A stretch of 64,000 nt of DNA from Ferruginivarius sediminum (GTDB taxonomy: Bacteria; Pseudomonadota; Alphaproteobacteria; Kiloniellales; Rhodovibrionaceae): NCBI RefSeq assembly GCF_003344765.1, contig NZ_QPMH01000012.1, positions 1 through 64,000 of the forward strand. Direction: 5' to 3'. The position numbers were made by a program, and so were the translations under genes. Shown here in pieces: positions 35,416 through 44,303 of the stretch (position 1 is its first letter; the number at the start of each line of letters is the position of its first letter). The notes under the pieces were generated by a model, which was given only the letters and a program-made list of their open reading frames with translations, was not told where the DNA came from and searched no databases.

Positions 35416-36765
35416 ATGAAAGTCGATCTCGTCACCAAGTACGACGGCCGCGTGCCTCGTTACACGAGCTATCCAACGGCGCCGCATTTCCATAATGGCG
35501 TCGGGCCCGACGCATATCGGGGTTGGCTGGCGGAACTGCCGCGCCCGGCCGATCTATCGCTGTACATTCACGTGCCGTTCTGCGACACGCTCTGCTGGTT
35601 CTGTGGTTGCCACACCACCGTCGTGAACAAGCCCGGGCCAGTCGCGGGCTACCTGGACGTGCTTCTGGACGAAATCGACCTTGTTGCCGATGTCTGGAAC
35701 GCGCCTCGCAGGCTGGGCCACATCCATTTGGGTGGCGGTAGTCCCACCATCCTGTCCGCCTCGCAGGTCTCCCGCCTTTTCGGTCGGCTTGGCGCGCGGT
35801 TCCATCTGATCCCCGACGCGGAAATAGCTGTCGAGGTGGACCCGCGCGGCCTTGGCGATGACGTCGTCGCCGCATATGCCGATGCGGGGCTGACGCGCGC
35901 CAGCATCGGCGTGCAGGACCTGGACCCGCGCGTGCAGCGGGCCGTCAACCGCGTCCAACCGTTCGATGTTACGCGGAGCGCCGTTGAACGGCTGCGGGCG
36001 CACGGGATTCGCGGACTCAACATCGATCTGATGTATGGACTGCCGCATCAGACGGTGGATGGCACACGCGAGACGGTATCCCGCATCCTGGAACTGAGCC
36101 CGGATCGCATCGCGCTGTTCGGCTATGCGCATGTTCCCTGGATGAAGCGGCACCAGAAGCTGATCCCCGAGAGCGCGCTTCCCGATGCTGCCGAGCGTCT
36201 GGCGCAGTTCGACGCGGCCGCCGCGCAAATGGTGGACGCCGGCTATATCCGCATCGGCCTCGACCATTTCGCAAGGCCCGGGGACTCCATGGCGGTAGCG
36301 TTGAGGGAGCGGCGGCTGCATCGCAACTTCCAGGGGTACACGGTGGACAACTCGCCGGCGCTCCTTGGTCTCGGCGCCTCGGCTATCGGGCGTTTGCCGC
36401 AGGGCTACGTGCAGAATCACACGGCTGTCCGCGATTACGCTGCCGCGATCCGCGAAGGGCGGCTAGCCACGGCGCGTGGCGCGGCCTTTGATGAGGAGGA
36501 CAGGCTTCGCGCCGATCTGATCGAACGCCTGATGTGCGAGATGACGGTCGATCTCGGCGAGGTGGCAAGCGAACACGGCTTCGATCTGGCCTGCCTCTAT
36601 CCGGTGCTGGATCGCCTTCGCGAGATGCAGGCCGACGGAGTCCTGCGAATCGACGGATGCCGGATTACGGTACACGAAGAGGCGCGGCCGTTGCTGCGAG
36701 CCGTTGCCGCGGCGTTCGACAACTATCTGACGCGCGGCGAGGCGCGGCATGCCAAGGCCATCTAA
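35416..36765 (+). CDS. hemN: Oxygen-independent coproporphyrinogen III oxidase
   Basis: 449 residues. A radical-SAM enzyme with the HemN cluster motif CDTLCWFCGC (about 56-65, CxxxCxxCxC) preceded by YIHVPFCD, plus GGGSPTIL and VEVDPRG. It decarboxylates coproporphyrinogen III to protoporphyrinogen IX without oxygen and is needed for heme (and possibly bacteriochlorophyll) in anaerobic growth. The full length and CxC make a true HemN likelier than HemW. The FNR-like box upstream fits oxygen control. Confidence 0.94.
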   Translation: MKVDLVTKYDGRVPRYTSYPTAPHFHNGVGPDAYRGWLAELPRPADLSLYIHVPFCDTLCWFCGCHTTVVNKPGPVAGYLDVLLDEIDLVADVWNAPRRLGHIHLGGGSPTILSASQVSRLFGRLGARFHLIPDAEIAVEVDPRGLGDDVVAAYADAGLTRASIGVQDLDPRVQRAVNRVQPFDVTRSAVERLRAHGIRGLNIDLMYGLPHQTVDGTRETVSRILELSPDRIALFGYAHVPWMKRHQKLIPESALPDAAERLAQFDAAAAQMVDAGYIRIGLDHFARPGDSMAVALRERRLHRNFQGYTVDNSPALLGLGASAIGRLPQGYVQNHTAVRDYAAAIREGRLATARGAAFDEEDRLRADLIERLMCEMTVDLGEVASEHGFDLACLYPVLDRLREMQADGVLRIDGCRITVHEEARPLLRAVAAAFDNYLTRGEARHAKAI

Positions 36766-37265
36766 AGCGCCCTGGCGCGCGACATATTGACGAATCCGCT
36801 GCAACCACGGTGCAGTGGTCGTGTTGGTTAGTTTCACGGGCATATGTTCCCTTGGCACCTGGGATTGCGTTGCGCCGCCGGAATGAAATGCGATTGCGGC
36901 TGACAATGCAGGTGGGCGCGGTCTTTCTCGGAATTTCGCCAACCCGGCACCGGGGCTGACTTCCAGGTTGGACCATAAACAATACCAGATAGGCGTGATT
37001 ATTTCGAAAATGCAACAAACAACTGTGGCTCGGCGATATTATTTCGAATTCGAATTGATGAATGGGAGTCGCCTGATTTCCGCCACGATCAAGCGACGCA
37101 CGCACTATAGGCGGCGCGAAAAGAAAATGCCGGGAGATGCGGCACCGAGGCTTTCGGCGTTCGTATCTCCCGGCATCAAGTTGGCACGTGGGCCAAGAAA
37201 GCGGTTGCGTGCCTTGATAGCGTTTACAGAACAGACAGGTTGTTTCCCCACACCTGTAAGTTACG
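36766..37265. other. 500-base intergenic region, partly AT-rich, no gene seen
   Basis: I find no convincing gene. At about 36970-37070 the sequence is much richer in A+T than the rest of the window and contains two copies of TTATTTCGAA about 38 bases apart. The last part carries a strong hairpin described separately. An open frame from 36968 exists but its codon use and amino-acid make-up look random. Confidence 0.5.
37120..37176 (-). terminator. Strong intrinsic terminator for the leftward DUF2231 operon
   Basis: A perfect 12-base inverted repeat ATGCCGGGAGAT (37127-37138) / ATCTCCCGGCAT (37165-37176) encloses 26 bases that can form a second small stem (CCGA/TCGG). Read leftward it is followed by TTTTCTTTT, a good T tract. 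It lies about 90 bases after the stop of the DUF2231 gene. Confidence 0.7.
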
Positions 37266-37751
37266 TCAGGATGTCGATGTCATGTGCGGCTCTGACTGAG
37301 AGTCCGTGTCGTCCTCGCTCGCCGATTTACCGGCGCCGATGCCGTAACCATAGACGAGCCGCGAGGCCAGCCAGCCGCCGCCCGCAAGTCCGACCATACC
37401 GGCGGCCGAGCAGGCGATGGCGGCGACCGCCGCCGAAGGTTCCCCTGTGCCTTCGCGCATCAGAAGGCTGAGGAGGAACATAACGGCTGCCGCCGACATC
37501 GCGGACATATGCCATTCCGCGATGCGGGCGGCGGGATGTCCACGCTCGATCCGGGCGTATTCGATAAATCCGGTCACGACGGCGGGAACCGCCATGACGA
37601 GCCCTGCAACCAGGCACCAGAAGCTGATGCGCCACCAGAACGCGTCCCCAAGCGTTAGCGCGGTAGCATCCCATGCCAGCGACACCGTCCACAGTGCGAC
37701 GGGAAAGTGCACGAACATCGGATGAAGCGGGTGGCGCATCGGTCCCGTCAC
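37266..37751 (-). CDS. DUF2231 family membrane protein
   Basis: 161 residues with four hydrophobic segments. The start MRHPLHPMFVHFPVALWTVSLAWD with HPxxVHFP is diagnostic for DUF2231. A histidine in a membrane-edge helix (AEWHMSAMSAAAVMFLLSLLM) may bind a cofactor; some relatives are thought to bind heme, but this is not visible here. The C-terminus is polar and acidic. Seven bases after the next gene, so the two are co-transcribed. Confidence 0.83.
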   Translation of the reverse strand: MTGPMRHPLHPMFVHFPVALWTVSLAWDATALTLGDAFWWRISFWCLVAGLVMAVPAVVTGFIEYARIERGHPAARIAEWHMSAMSAAAVMFLLSLLMREGTGEPSAAVAAIACSAAGMVGLAGGGWLASRLVYGYGIGAGKSASEDDTDSQSEPHMTSTS

Positions 37752-37758
37752 TCCGGCC

Positions 37759-38154
37759 TTAGAGGATCGCAGCCGCCGCCGGCGTGCTGAACACGAAGAC
37801 CAGCAGCAGCACGAAAGCCAGCGCCGCGACGCCGCCGTGAATCACCACGACCGCGCTTGGCAGCGACTCGCCACGCAGGTGCTTGCCGAGGAACAGGTAC
37901 GCGCCGCCCAGCGCCGCAACCACGAAGAGCACCAGCGCCACGACGGCCAGCGACGAGAGGCCGGCGGAAAACCCGGCCGCCGAATTGGCGATGCCGGCGA
38001 TCAGCAAGACCACGGCGAGCGCCGCGGCAAGACCGTGAACGACGGCAAGTCCGGTCGAGGGGCGTTCCTTGCCCCCAGAGCGGAAGTGCATCACGGCCAG
38101 TGCGAGGCCGCCGAGGGCGGCAACGGCAAAGATAACGACAGACCAGCCCAGCAT
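37759..38154 (-). CDS. Small integral membrane protein of unknown function
   Basis: 131 residues with four membrane helices arranged as two similar halves. Each half ends with a conserved histidine motif (AVVHGLAAALAVVLLIAG and VVIHGGVAALAFVLLLVF). The start has AGGAGGG upstream. The internal duplication and the VxHG motifs resemble small cytochrome-b-like or DUF-type membrane proteins, but I cannot assign it. First gene of a two-gene operon with DUF2231. Confidence 0.75.
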   Translation of the reverse strand: MLGWSVVIFAVAALGGLALAVMHFRSGGKERPSTGLAVVHGLAAALAVVLLIAGIANSAAGFSAGLSSLAVVALVLFVVAALGGAYLFLGKHLRGESLPSAVVVIHGGVAALAFVLLLVFVFSTPAAAAIL

Positions 38155-38257
38155 TCAGTCCCTCCTGTACGATCACGACGCTTTCCGGACACGCGGCAAA
38201 GCCACGGGCCCGCGTTCACCTATGTCTGATTAGTGATCGTTTACCCAATTGGATGCA

Positions 38258-38282
38258 CCGGACTTGCCACTTTCTTGTCCGG
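38258..38282. terminator. Possible terminator hairpin downstream of the FAH-family gene
   Basis: CCGGAC (38258-38263) pairs with GTCCGG (38277-38282) around a 13-base loop, with extra GC pairs outside after a mismatch. It has no good T tract on either side, so it could also act only as an mRNA-stabilising hairpin. Confidence 0.3.
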
Positions 38283-38326
38283 CGCGGGGAGGAAGAGACG
38301 AGAATGGAGTTTAGAAACGGGCAGGC

Positions 38327-39019
38327 CTACCCTGTTTTTCGAATCTGAAAACGCAGGCTGCCCACGCCCTCGATGTCCGCGTCGACATCGTCCCCCGCTT
38401 GCAGGGGGCCGACGCCGGCCGGTGTGCCGGTCAAAACGATGTCGCCCGGCTTCAGGGTGAAGACCTTGCTTGCTCGCGCAAGAACCTCCGGCACCGACCA
38501 GATGAGTTGTGCGAGATCGCCGTCCTGGCGCGGCTCGCCGTTGACGCTCAGCCTTATCCGGCCGTGCGCGGGCGGTTGTCCCCGGTGAATGGCACCGCAG
38601 GGGCACGAGGCTTCGAAGGCTTTGCCGACTTCCCACGGGCGGCCAAGCTTCTTCGCTTCGCCCTGCAGGTCGCGGCGGGTCAGGTCGATGGCGACGGCGT
38701 GGCCATAGATCGCCTCCGCCGCGGCCTTCGGGCCGGCGTCCCTCAGTTCGGCGCCCAAGGCGACGGCAAGTTCGACCTCGTGATGGAGGTCCGCCGTGGC
38801 GGGCGGGTAGGGGACCGATTGGGGTTCCACGACGATGGCGTCGGCGGGCTTCATGAAGAAGAACGGTGGCTCGCGATCCGGGTTGTGTCCCATCTCGCGC
38901 GCGTGAGCGGCGTAGTTGCGGCCGACACAGAAGATGCGACGGACCTTGAACCGCCGCTGCTCGCCCTGGACGGGCAGGGCAGGGCACGGCCAGTCGAAAA
39001 CGAAGCTGCCCTCGCTCAT
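38327..39019 (-). CDS. Fumarylacetoacetate hydrolase family protein
   Basis: 230 residues, one FAH domain without the N-terminal extension of true fumarylacetoacetase. Conserved parts: IFCVGRNYAAHAREMG, PFFFMKPADAIV, LHHEVELAVALG (metal-binding glutamates) and GDIVLTGTPAGVGPLQAGD. Family members hydrolyse or decarboxylate 2-oxo-type diketo compounds (acylpyruvases, OxoG decarboxylases). Overlaps the reductase gene by 4 bases, indicating one message. Confidence 0.9.
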   Translation of the reverse strand: MSEGSFVFDWPCPALPVQGEQRRFKVRRIFCVGRNYAAHAREMGHNPDREPPFFFMKPADAIVVEPQSVPYPPATADLHHEVELAVALGAELRDAGPKAAAEAIYGHAVAIDLTRRDLQGEAKKLGRPWEVGKAFEASCPCGAIHRGQPPAHGRIRLSVNGEPRQDGDLAQLIWSVPEVLARASKVFTLKPGDIVLTGTPAGVGPLQAGDDVDADIEGVGSLRFQIRKTG

Positions 39020-39813
39020 TTGTCGCCTTCCAGGCGCCGACGCTCCGCCTCGCCGATGAAGGCATCAGCATGGATGTCTTCGGCCGCGACGCCAAGGCCG
39101 CGAAGCAGCTTGCCGGCCACCTCCACCATCGGCGGTGGCCCGGCAAGGTAGGCAATAGCGCCGGAGAGGTTCTGGAAATCCAAGGCGATAGCGTCCGTCA
39201 CCAAGCCCGCGCGTCGCGTGGTCTTGCCCGAGGCCTCGGACAGCACGGGCGTGAAGCGCAGGTTCGGATGGCGTCGGCACAGGCCGTTGAAACAGTCCTC
39301 CATGTAGATATCCCGCTCGTCGCGGACGCCGAAGTAGAGGTGGATCGGCTGCTTCAAGCCGAGCTCCAGCGCCTCCTCGACGATCGCCTTGATCGGCGCA
39401 AGGCCGGAACCGCCGGCCACGGCAACGATAGGACCCGGATGCTCCGGCCGCAGATAAGTGTCGCCGAACGGCCCGCGCAGGGTCACTTTGTCGCCCACGC
39501 CCACGCGCGTGCTGGCATAGAGGCTGGGACCACTCCCGGCGTTGCGGATGTGCAGGGCAAGGAACGGCTCGTTCGGGCGGCTGGCCAGGGAATAGTCGCG
39601 CTCTTCCTGGCCCTCGAAGGCCGCGCGGACATACTGTCCGGCCGAGTAGACGAAAGGCCCGCCGTCATCCGGTTCAAGATAGAGGGCGCGGATGTCGTGC
39701 GTGGCCTGCTCGATCGCGCTCACACGGCAGGTGATGGTGCGCACGGGGTGGCCCGGGCCGCGGAGTTTCGCGACAGCATCGGCGTCGATGGGCATAGGCA
39801 GGGCTTTCGTCAA
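39016..39813 (-). CDS. Flavin-dependent NAD(P)H reductase of the ferredoxin reductase fold (no [2Fe-2S] domain)
   Basis: About 265 residues. FAD domain: EERDYSLASRPNE (RxYS motif) and VGDKVTLRGPFGDTYL. NAD(P) domain: PIVAVAGGSGLAPIKAIVEEAL and a C-terminal acyl glycine-rich end. It looks like the reductase part of phenol/toluene-type oxygenases or CDP-6-deoxyhexose reductases but has no plant-type ferredoxin domain and no oxygenase neighbour. It may pair with another electron carrier. Starts at 39813 or at the ATG six codons on. Confidence 0.83.
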   Translation of the reverse strand: MTKALPMPIDADAVAKLRGPGHPVRTITCRVSAIEQATHDIRALYLEPDDGGPFVYSAGQYVRAAFEGQEERDYSLASRPNEPFLALHIRNAGSGPSLYASTRVGVGDKVTLRGPFGDTYLRPEHPGPIVAVAGGSGLAPIKAIVEEALELGLKQPIHLYFGVRDERDIYMEDCFNGLCRRHPNLRFTPVLSEASGKTTRRAGLVTDAIALDFQNLSGAIAYLAGPPPMVEVAGKLLRGLGVAAEDIHADAFIGEAERRRLEGDK

Positions 39814-40016
39814 CTTGCTTCAAACGTGCGCAGGATGTATCGCGAAGCCATCCGCGATCAAGCTGGACATGCCCGCGGGTTTACGAAAGCTAAGCCGCCC
39901 GCCGCGCGCACCCTTGGGTTGCCAAAAAAGCGCTAGAGCGCCGAAACCGGCATCGCTATCCTCGCGGCCAGCTTCACAGATCCGCAGTAGACCGCCCGAA
40001 GGGAGGAAACGCCGCC

Positions 40017-41750
40017 ATGCCGCTCGACGACAAGCCCGGCTTCGACAAGTCCAAGCTTCCCAGCCGGCACGTGACCGTCGGCCCCAGCCGGGCGCCGGCA
40101 CGCTCTTACTACTATGCGATGGGCCTGTCGGAAGAGGAGATCAATCAGCCCTTTGTCGGCGTGGCGACATGCTGGAACGAGGCCGCGCCCTGCAACATCT
40201 CGCTCTCGCGCCAAGCCAAAGCGGCCAAGGTCGGCGTGGAGCAGGCACGCGGCACGCCGCGCGAATTCACGACGATCACCGTCACCGACGGCATCGCGAT
40301 GGGCCACCAGGGGATGAAGTCGTCCCTGGTGAGCCGCGAGGTCATCGTCGATTCGGTCGAGCTGACCATGCGCGGACACTGCTACGACGCCCTGGTCGGC
40401 ATCGCGGGTTGCGACAAGTCGTTGCCCGGCATGATGATGTCGATGCTGCGCCTCAATGTGCCCAGTGTGTTCATGTACGGCGGCTCCATCCTGCCGGGTA
40501 AGTTCAAGGGGAAGGACGTCACCGTGCAGGAGGTCTTCGAGGCCGTGGGCGCGCATGCCGCCGGCAAGATGTCGGGCGAGGACCTGCACGCGCTGGAGTG
40601 TGTGGCCTGTCCCTCGGCCGGGTCCTGCGGCGGCCAGTTCACGGCGAACACCATGGCCTGCGTTTCGGAAGCCATCGGTCTCGCGCTGCCCGGCTCGGCC
40701 GGTGCGCCGGCGCCATACGAATCGCGGGATCAGTATGCCGAGGCCTCGGGCCGGGCGGTGATGGACCTGCTGGCCCGCAACCTGCGCCCTCGCGATATCG
40801 TCACGCGGAAGGCGCTGGAGAACGGCGCTGTCGTCGTCGCGGCCTCCGGCGGCTCTACCAACGCGGCGTTGCACCTGCCGGCGATGGCGCACGAATGTGG
40901 CATCGAGTTCGACATTCACGATGTTGCCGAGATCTTCCGCCGCACGCCGTATATCGCCGATCTGAAGCCGGCGGGGCGTTACGTCGCCAAGGATCTTTTC
41001 GAAATCGGCGGCGTCCCGGTTCTGATGAAGGCGCTCTACGACGGCGGCTATCTGCACGGGGACTGCATCACCGTCACCGGCAAGACCATCGCCGAGAATC
41101 TGGCCGATGTAAAATTCCCGACGGATCAGGATATTATCCGGCCAACTTCAGATCCCATATCAACTTGGGGTGGGGTAGTCGGCCTGCGCGGAAACCTGGC
41201 ACCCCAGGGGGCCATCGTGAAGGTGGCCGGCCTGGAAGACCTGAAGTTCACCGGCACCGCCCGCTGCTTCGACAGCGAGGAGGAGGCCTTCGAGGCCGTC
41301 AACCGCCGGGACTACAAGGAAGGTGATGTGATCGTCATCCGCTACGAAGGTCCGCGCGGCGGCCCGGGCATGCGGGAGATGCTGGCCACGACGGCCGCGA
41401 TCTATGGCCAGGGCATGGGCAAGAGCGTGGCGCTGATCACGGACGGGCGTTTCTCTGGCGCGACACGCGGCTTCTGCATCGGTCATGTCGGGCCCGAGGC
41501 GGCGGTCGGCGGCCCGATCGGGCTGCTGCGCGACGGCGACAAGATCATCATCGACGCTGGAACCGGTAAGCTGGACGTTGACCTTACCGAGGCCGAGTTG
41601 GAGGAGCGGCGCAAGTCCTGGCAGCCCCGCCAGCACGATTACCAGTCCGGCGCTCTTTGGAAGTACGCGCAGACCGTGGGCGACGCGGAAAAGGGTGCGG
41701 TGACACATCCGGGTGGCAAGGCGGAAACGCACCAGTACGCTGATATCTGA
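40017..41750 (+). CDS. ilvD: Dihydroxy-acid dehydratase
   Basis: 577 residues, start preceded by GGGAGGAAAC. IlvD/Edd family: the FeS ligands lie in [29 protein letters not shown] and [17 protein letters not shown]. The active-site serine/substrate part is in [34 protein letters not shown]. It converts dihydroxy-isovalerate and dihydroxy-methylvalerate to the 2-oxo acids of valine and isoleucine; sugar-acid dehydratases of the same family cannot be fully excluded. No other ilv genes are beside it. Confidence 0.93.
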   Translation: MPLDDKPGFDKSKLPSRHVTVGPSRAPARSYYYAMGLSEEEINQPFVGVATCWNEAAPCNISLSRQAKAAKVGVEQARGTPREFTTITVTDGIAMGHQGMKSSLVSREVIVDSVELTMRGHCYDALVGIAGCDKSLPGMMMSMLRLNVPSVFMYGGSILPGKFKGKDVTVQEVFEAVGAHAAGKMSGEDLHALECVACPSAGSCGGQFTANTMACVSEAIGLALPGSAGAPAPYESRDQYAEASGRAVMDLLARNLRPRDIVTRKALENGAVVVAASGGSTNAALHLPAMAHECGIEFDIHDVAEIFRRTPYIADLKPAGRYVAKDLFEIGGVPVLMKALYDGGYLHGDCITVTGKTIAENLADVKFPTDQDIIRPTSDPISTWGGVVGLRGNLAPQGAIVKVAGLEDLKFTGTARCFDSEEEAFEAVNRRDYKEGDVIVIRYEGPRGGPGMREMLATTAAIYGQGMGKSVALITDGRFSGATRGFCIGHVGPEAAVGGPIGLLRDGDKIIIDAGTGKLDVDLTEAELEERRKSWQPRQHDYQSGALWKYAQTVGDAEKGAVTHPGGKAETHQYADI

Positions 41751-41760
41751 ACGCGGCTAG

Positions 41761-41810
41761 CCCTCACCCTGGCCCTCGCCCCGCTTGCGTGGAGAGGACC
41801 AGGGTCAGGG
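41761..41810. repeat. Palindromic intergenic (REP-like) element, possibly also a terminator
   Basis: CCCTCACCCTGGCCCTC at 41761-41777 is an imperfect inverted repeat of GAGGACCAGGGTCAGGG at 41794-41810, around a GC-rich centre CCCCGCTTGCGTGG. Elements of the form CCCTCACCCT...AGGGTGAGGG are widespread as dispersed intergenic repeats in proteobacteria. It sits just after the ilvD stop. Confidence 0.55.
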
Positions 41811-41860
41811 GTACCTCCACCCCACTACCGTTGCCGCCGCAAAGCTCTTAACCTACGCCC

Positions 41861-43384
41861 ATGGCCCGCATCGCAGTCGGCGGTTTCCAGCACGAGACGA
41901 ACACCTTCGCCCCGGCGAAGGCGACGTTCGCGGATTTCGAGCGTGCCGGCGCATGGCCTGGACTGGTGCGTGGCCGGGCGCTGCTCGAAGGCGTGCGCGG
42001 CATCAATCTGCCCATTGCCGGCTTCATCGAAGAGGCTCGGCGGCTGGGGCACGAGGTCCTGCCGCTGTCATGGGCGCAGGCGACACCATCGGCGCATGTC
42101 ACGTCCGACGCTTTTGCCAGGATTTTGAACCAGATATTGGAGGATCTTTCAACACAGGTGGATCTCGATGGCGTCTACCTGGACCTCCACGGCGCCATGG
42201 TAACCGAGCATTTGCACGACGGCGAGGCGGTGATTCTGGAACAGGTGCGCGCGCTGGTCGGGAACGGGTTGCCGTTGGTCGCCAGCCTGGACCTGCACGC
42301 GAACGTCTCGCCCGAAATGGTAAAGCGGGCGGACGCGCTGATCTCGTTCCGCACCTATCCGCACGTCGACATGGCCGAAACCGGCGCGCGGGCCGCGCGG
42401 CACCTGGATTTCCTGCTGGCGGGCGGGAAGGCGCAGCACCGGGCGCTAAGACAGCTTCCGTTCCTCCTGCCGCTTACGGGCGGATGCACCCTGGTCGAGC
42501 CGGGGAAGGCGGTCTACGCGGAATTGGAAGCGTTGGAAGGCCGGAACGGTGTCGCGGCACTCTCCTTCAATTGTGGCTTTCCACCTGCCGATATCCCGAA
42601 CGCCGGTCCCAGCGTTATCGCCTATGGCGCAAGCGAGACAGCGGCAAGCAACGCGGCGGACGCGCTTGCCGACTTCGTTCTGGCGCGCGAAGCGGAGTTT
42701 GCCGCCGACATCTTCACCGCCGAGGCGGCGGTGGCCGAGGCGCGGCGTATCGCCCGGTACGCGGATGCCCCCGTCGTCCTGGCCGACACACAGGACAACC
42801 CAGGCGCCGGCGGCGAGGGAGATACGACCGGCCTTCTGGAGGAGCTTGTGCGCCAGGATGCCGAGAGAGCGGTTGTCGCCATGCTCCATGACCCCGCGGC
42901 CGCATGCGCGGCGCACGCGGCGGGGAGAGGGCAGTGCCTTGACCTGGAACTTGGCAATGCCAGCGGCTGGGCCGGACAACAGCCATTCCGGACGGTGGTG
43001 AAGGTCGAGGCACTCGGCGACGGCAGCATCGTCGGCACCGGTCCTTTCTACAAAGGCGCACACATAGAGTTAGGGCCGATGGCATTGCTGCGGATCGCCG
43101 ACAGCGACGTGCGCGTCGTTATCGCATCGCGCAAGATGCAGGCGGCCGACCAGGCGGTGCTGCGCCATCTCGGCGTCGAGCCGCGCGCCGCCGGGATTCT
43201 GGCGCTGAAATCTTCCGTCCACTTCCGTGCCGATTTCCAGCCGATTGCCGCAAAGGTCATGGTCGCCGCCGCCCCCGGACCGAACCCGGTTGACCATACG
43301 TGCCTGGCGTACCGGCACCTGCGCTCCGGCGTGCGACTGATGCCGAACGGCCCGACCTTCCTGGGACCCACGCACCGGTCGTAG
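41861..43384 (+). CDS. M81 family metallopeptidase (MlrC-like)
   Basis: 507 residues. The N-terminal domain starts IAVGGFQHETNTFAPAKATFADF and contains GVYLDLHGAMVTEH, VASLDLHANVSPEMVKRADALISFRTYPHVDMAETGARA, the zinc-ligand-rich part of MlrC/DUF1485 proteins. The C-terminal part has VLADTQDNPGAGGEGDTTGLL. MlrC hydrolyses linearised microcystin peptides, but the family occurs widely in bacteria with unknown natural substrates. Stand-alone; followed by a TetR gene 92 bases on. Confidence 0.87.
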   Translation: MARIAVGGFQHETNTFAPAKATFADFERAGAWPGLVRGRALLEGVRGINLPIAGFIEEARRLGHEVLPLSWAQATPSAHVTSDAFARILNQILEDLSTQVDLDGVYLDLHGAMVTEHLHDGEAVILEQVRALVGNGLPLVASLDLHANVSPEMVKRADALISFRTYPHVDMAETGARAARHLDFLLAGGKAQHRALRQLPFLLPLTGGCTLVEPGKAVYAELEALEGRNGVAALSFNCGFPPADIPNAGPSVIAYGASETAASNAADALADFVLAREAEFAADIFTAEAAVAEARRIARYADAPVVLADTQDNPGAGGEGDTTGLLEELVRQDAERAVVAMLHDPAAACAAHAAGRGQCLDLELGNASGWAGQQPFRTVVKVEALGDGSIVGTGPFYKGAHIELGPMALLRIADSDVRVVIASRKMQAADQAVLRHLGVEPRAAGILALKSSVHFRADFQPIAAKVMVAAAPGPNPVDHTCLAYRHLRSGVRLMPNGPTFLGPTHRS

Positions 43385-43476
43385 CGGCAACATTTCAAGG
43401 CTTGAATCCAGTCGTGACCAGCGGTCATGATGCCGCAATCCCTGTCCGCGCGAGAAGGAACGGAAAGAGCGGGGCC

Positions 43477-44094
43477 ATGTCGGATCGCAACCGCAACGAC
43501 CTCCAGTGGCGGGAGGATGCCATCCTCTCGGCGGCGCTTCAGCTCGCCGAGGAGCGCGGCTGGCGTGGGACCACGGTTGCGGAGATCGCCGGGCACGCGG
43601 GTATCGCGAAAGGTGCCGTCTACAAACACTTCGCGAGCAAGGAAGATGTCTACGCGCGCCTTGCCGTGGATATGCTGCAAGGCCTTCTCGCGCATTTGCA
43701 CCTGCTGGACTCCACCGACCCTGCACCGGAACGCCTAATGTCGGCCATCGAGATCGTATTTGACGAGGTCGAAAAGGCGGGACAGGCGCGCAACATTCTG
43801 TTCGACACGCAAACACGCGAAGTGCGGGCGGCGCTGAGCGACGGGATGCAGCATGCCCTCGCCGCCGCCGAGGCGAAGATCGAGGGTATCCTGCGCGATA
43901 TTCTTCTCGCAGGCATGGCAGCCGGGAACTTCGCCGCGCGGCCGGCGAACGAAGCGGCGTTCAGCGTGCGCGCCGCCATACTCGGCAGCGTGCAGCAGGC
44001 TTGGCGCGAAGGCGATGGCCCTACGGATGAGGCGCGTCAGGCAATCACGGACCTTATCGTTGGCGGTCTCATTGCAGGCCGTGTGACAACGTGA
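43477..44094 (+). CDS. TetR family transcriptional regulator
   Basis: 205 residues from the ATG at 43477. The N-terminal helix-turn-helix reads REDAILSAALQLAEERGWRGTTVAEIAGHAGIAKGAVYKHFASKEDVYARL (about 10-60), classic TetR. The C-terminal ligand domain has no recognisable specificity. It may control the M81 gene upstream, but no operator palindrome was recognised. Confidence 0.88.
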   Translation: MSDRNRNDLQWREDAILSAALQLAEERGWRGTTVAEIAGHAGIAKGAVYKHFASKEDVYARLAVDMLQGLLAHLHLLDSTDPAPERLMSAIEIVFDEVEKAGQARNILFDTQTREVRAALSDGMQHALAAAEAKIEGILRDILLAGMAAGNFAARPANEAAFSVRAAILGSVQQAWREGDGPTDEARQAITDLIVGGLIAGRVTT

Positions 44095-44303
44095 GTCACC
44101 CCTACAGATAGTACGTTTCGGATTATTCCGGAAAGCGTTCCTAGCAATCGGCGAACTCTATTCAAGTCTTGGACCAATCTCGTCAATCCCGCCCTCAGGG
44201 CAGCGTTTTCCTTGTGATTCATACGCTATGTTAATCATTTGTTTATCCGCATTTCCCTTGAATTAAGAACCATTCACAGAATGAACTCCAAGAGGGGAGT
44301 CGG

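Noticed and set aside
36968..37471. 167-codon open frame in the hemN-DUF2231 gap
   Set aside because: It runs through a strong terminator hairpin and into the antisense of DUF2231, with arginine-rich random-looking sequence and no ribosome site.
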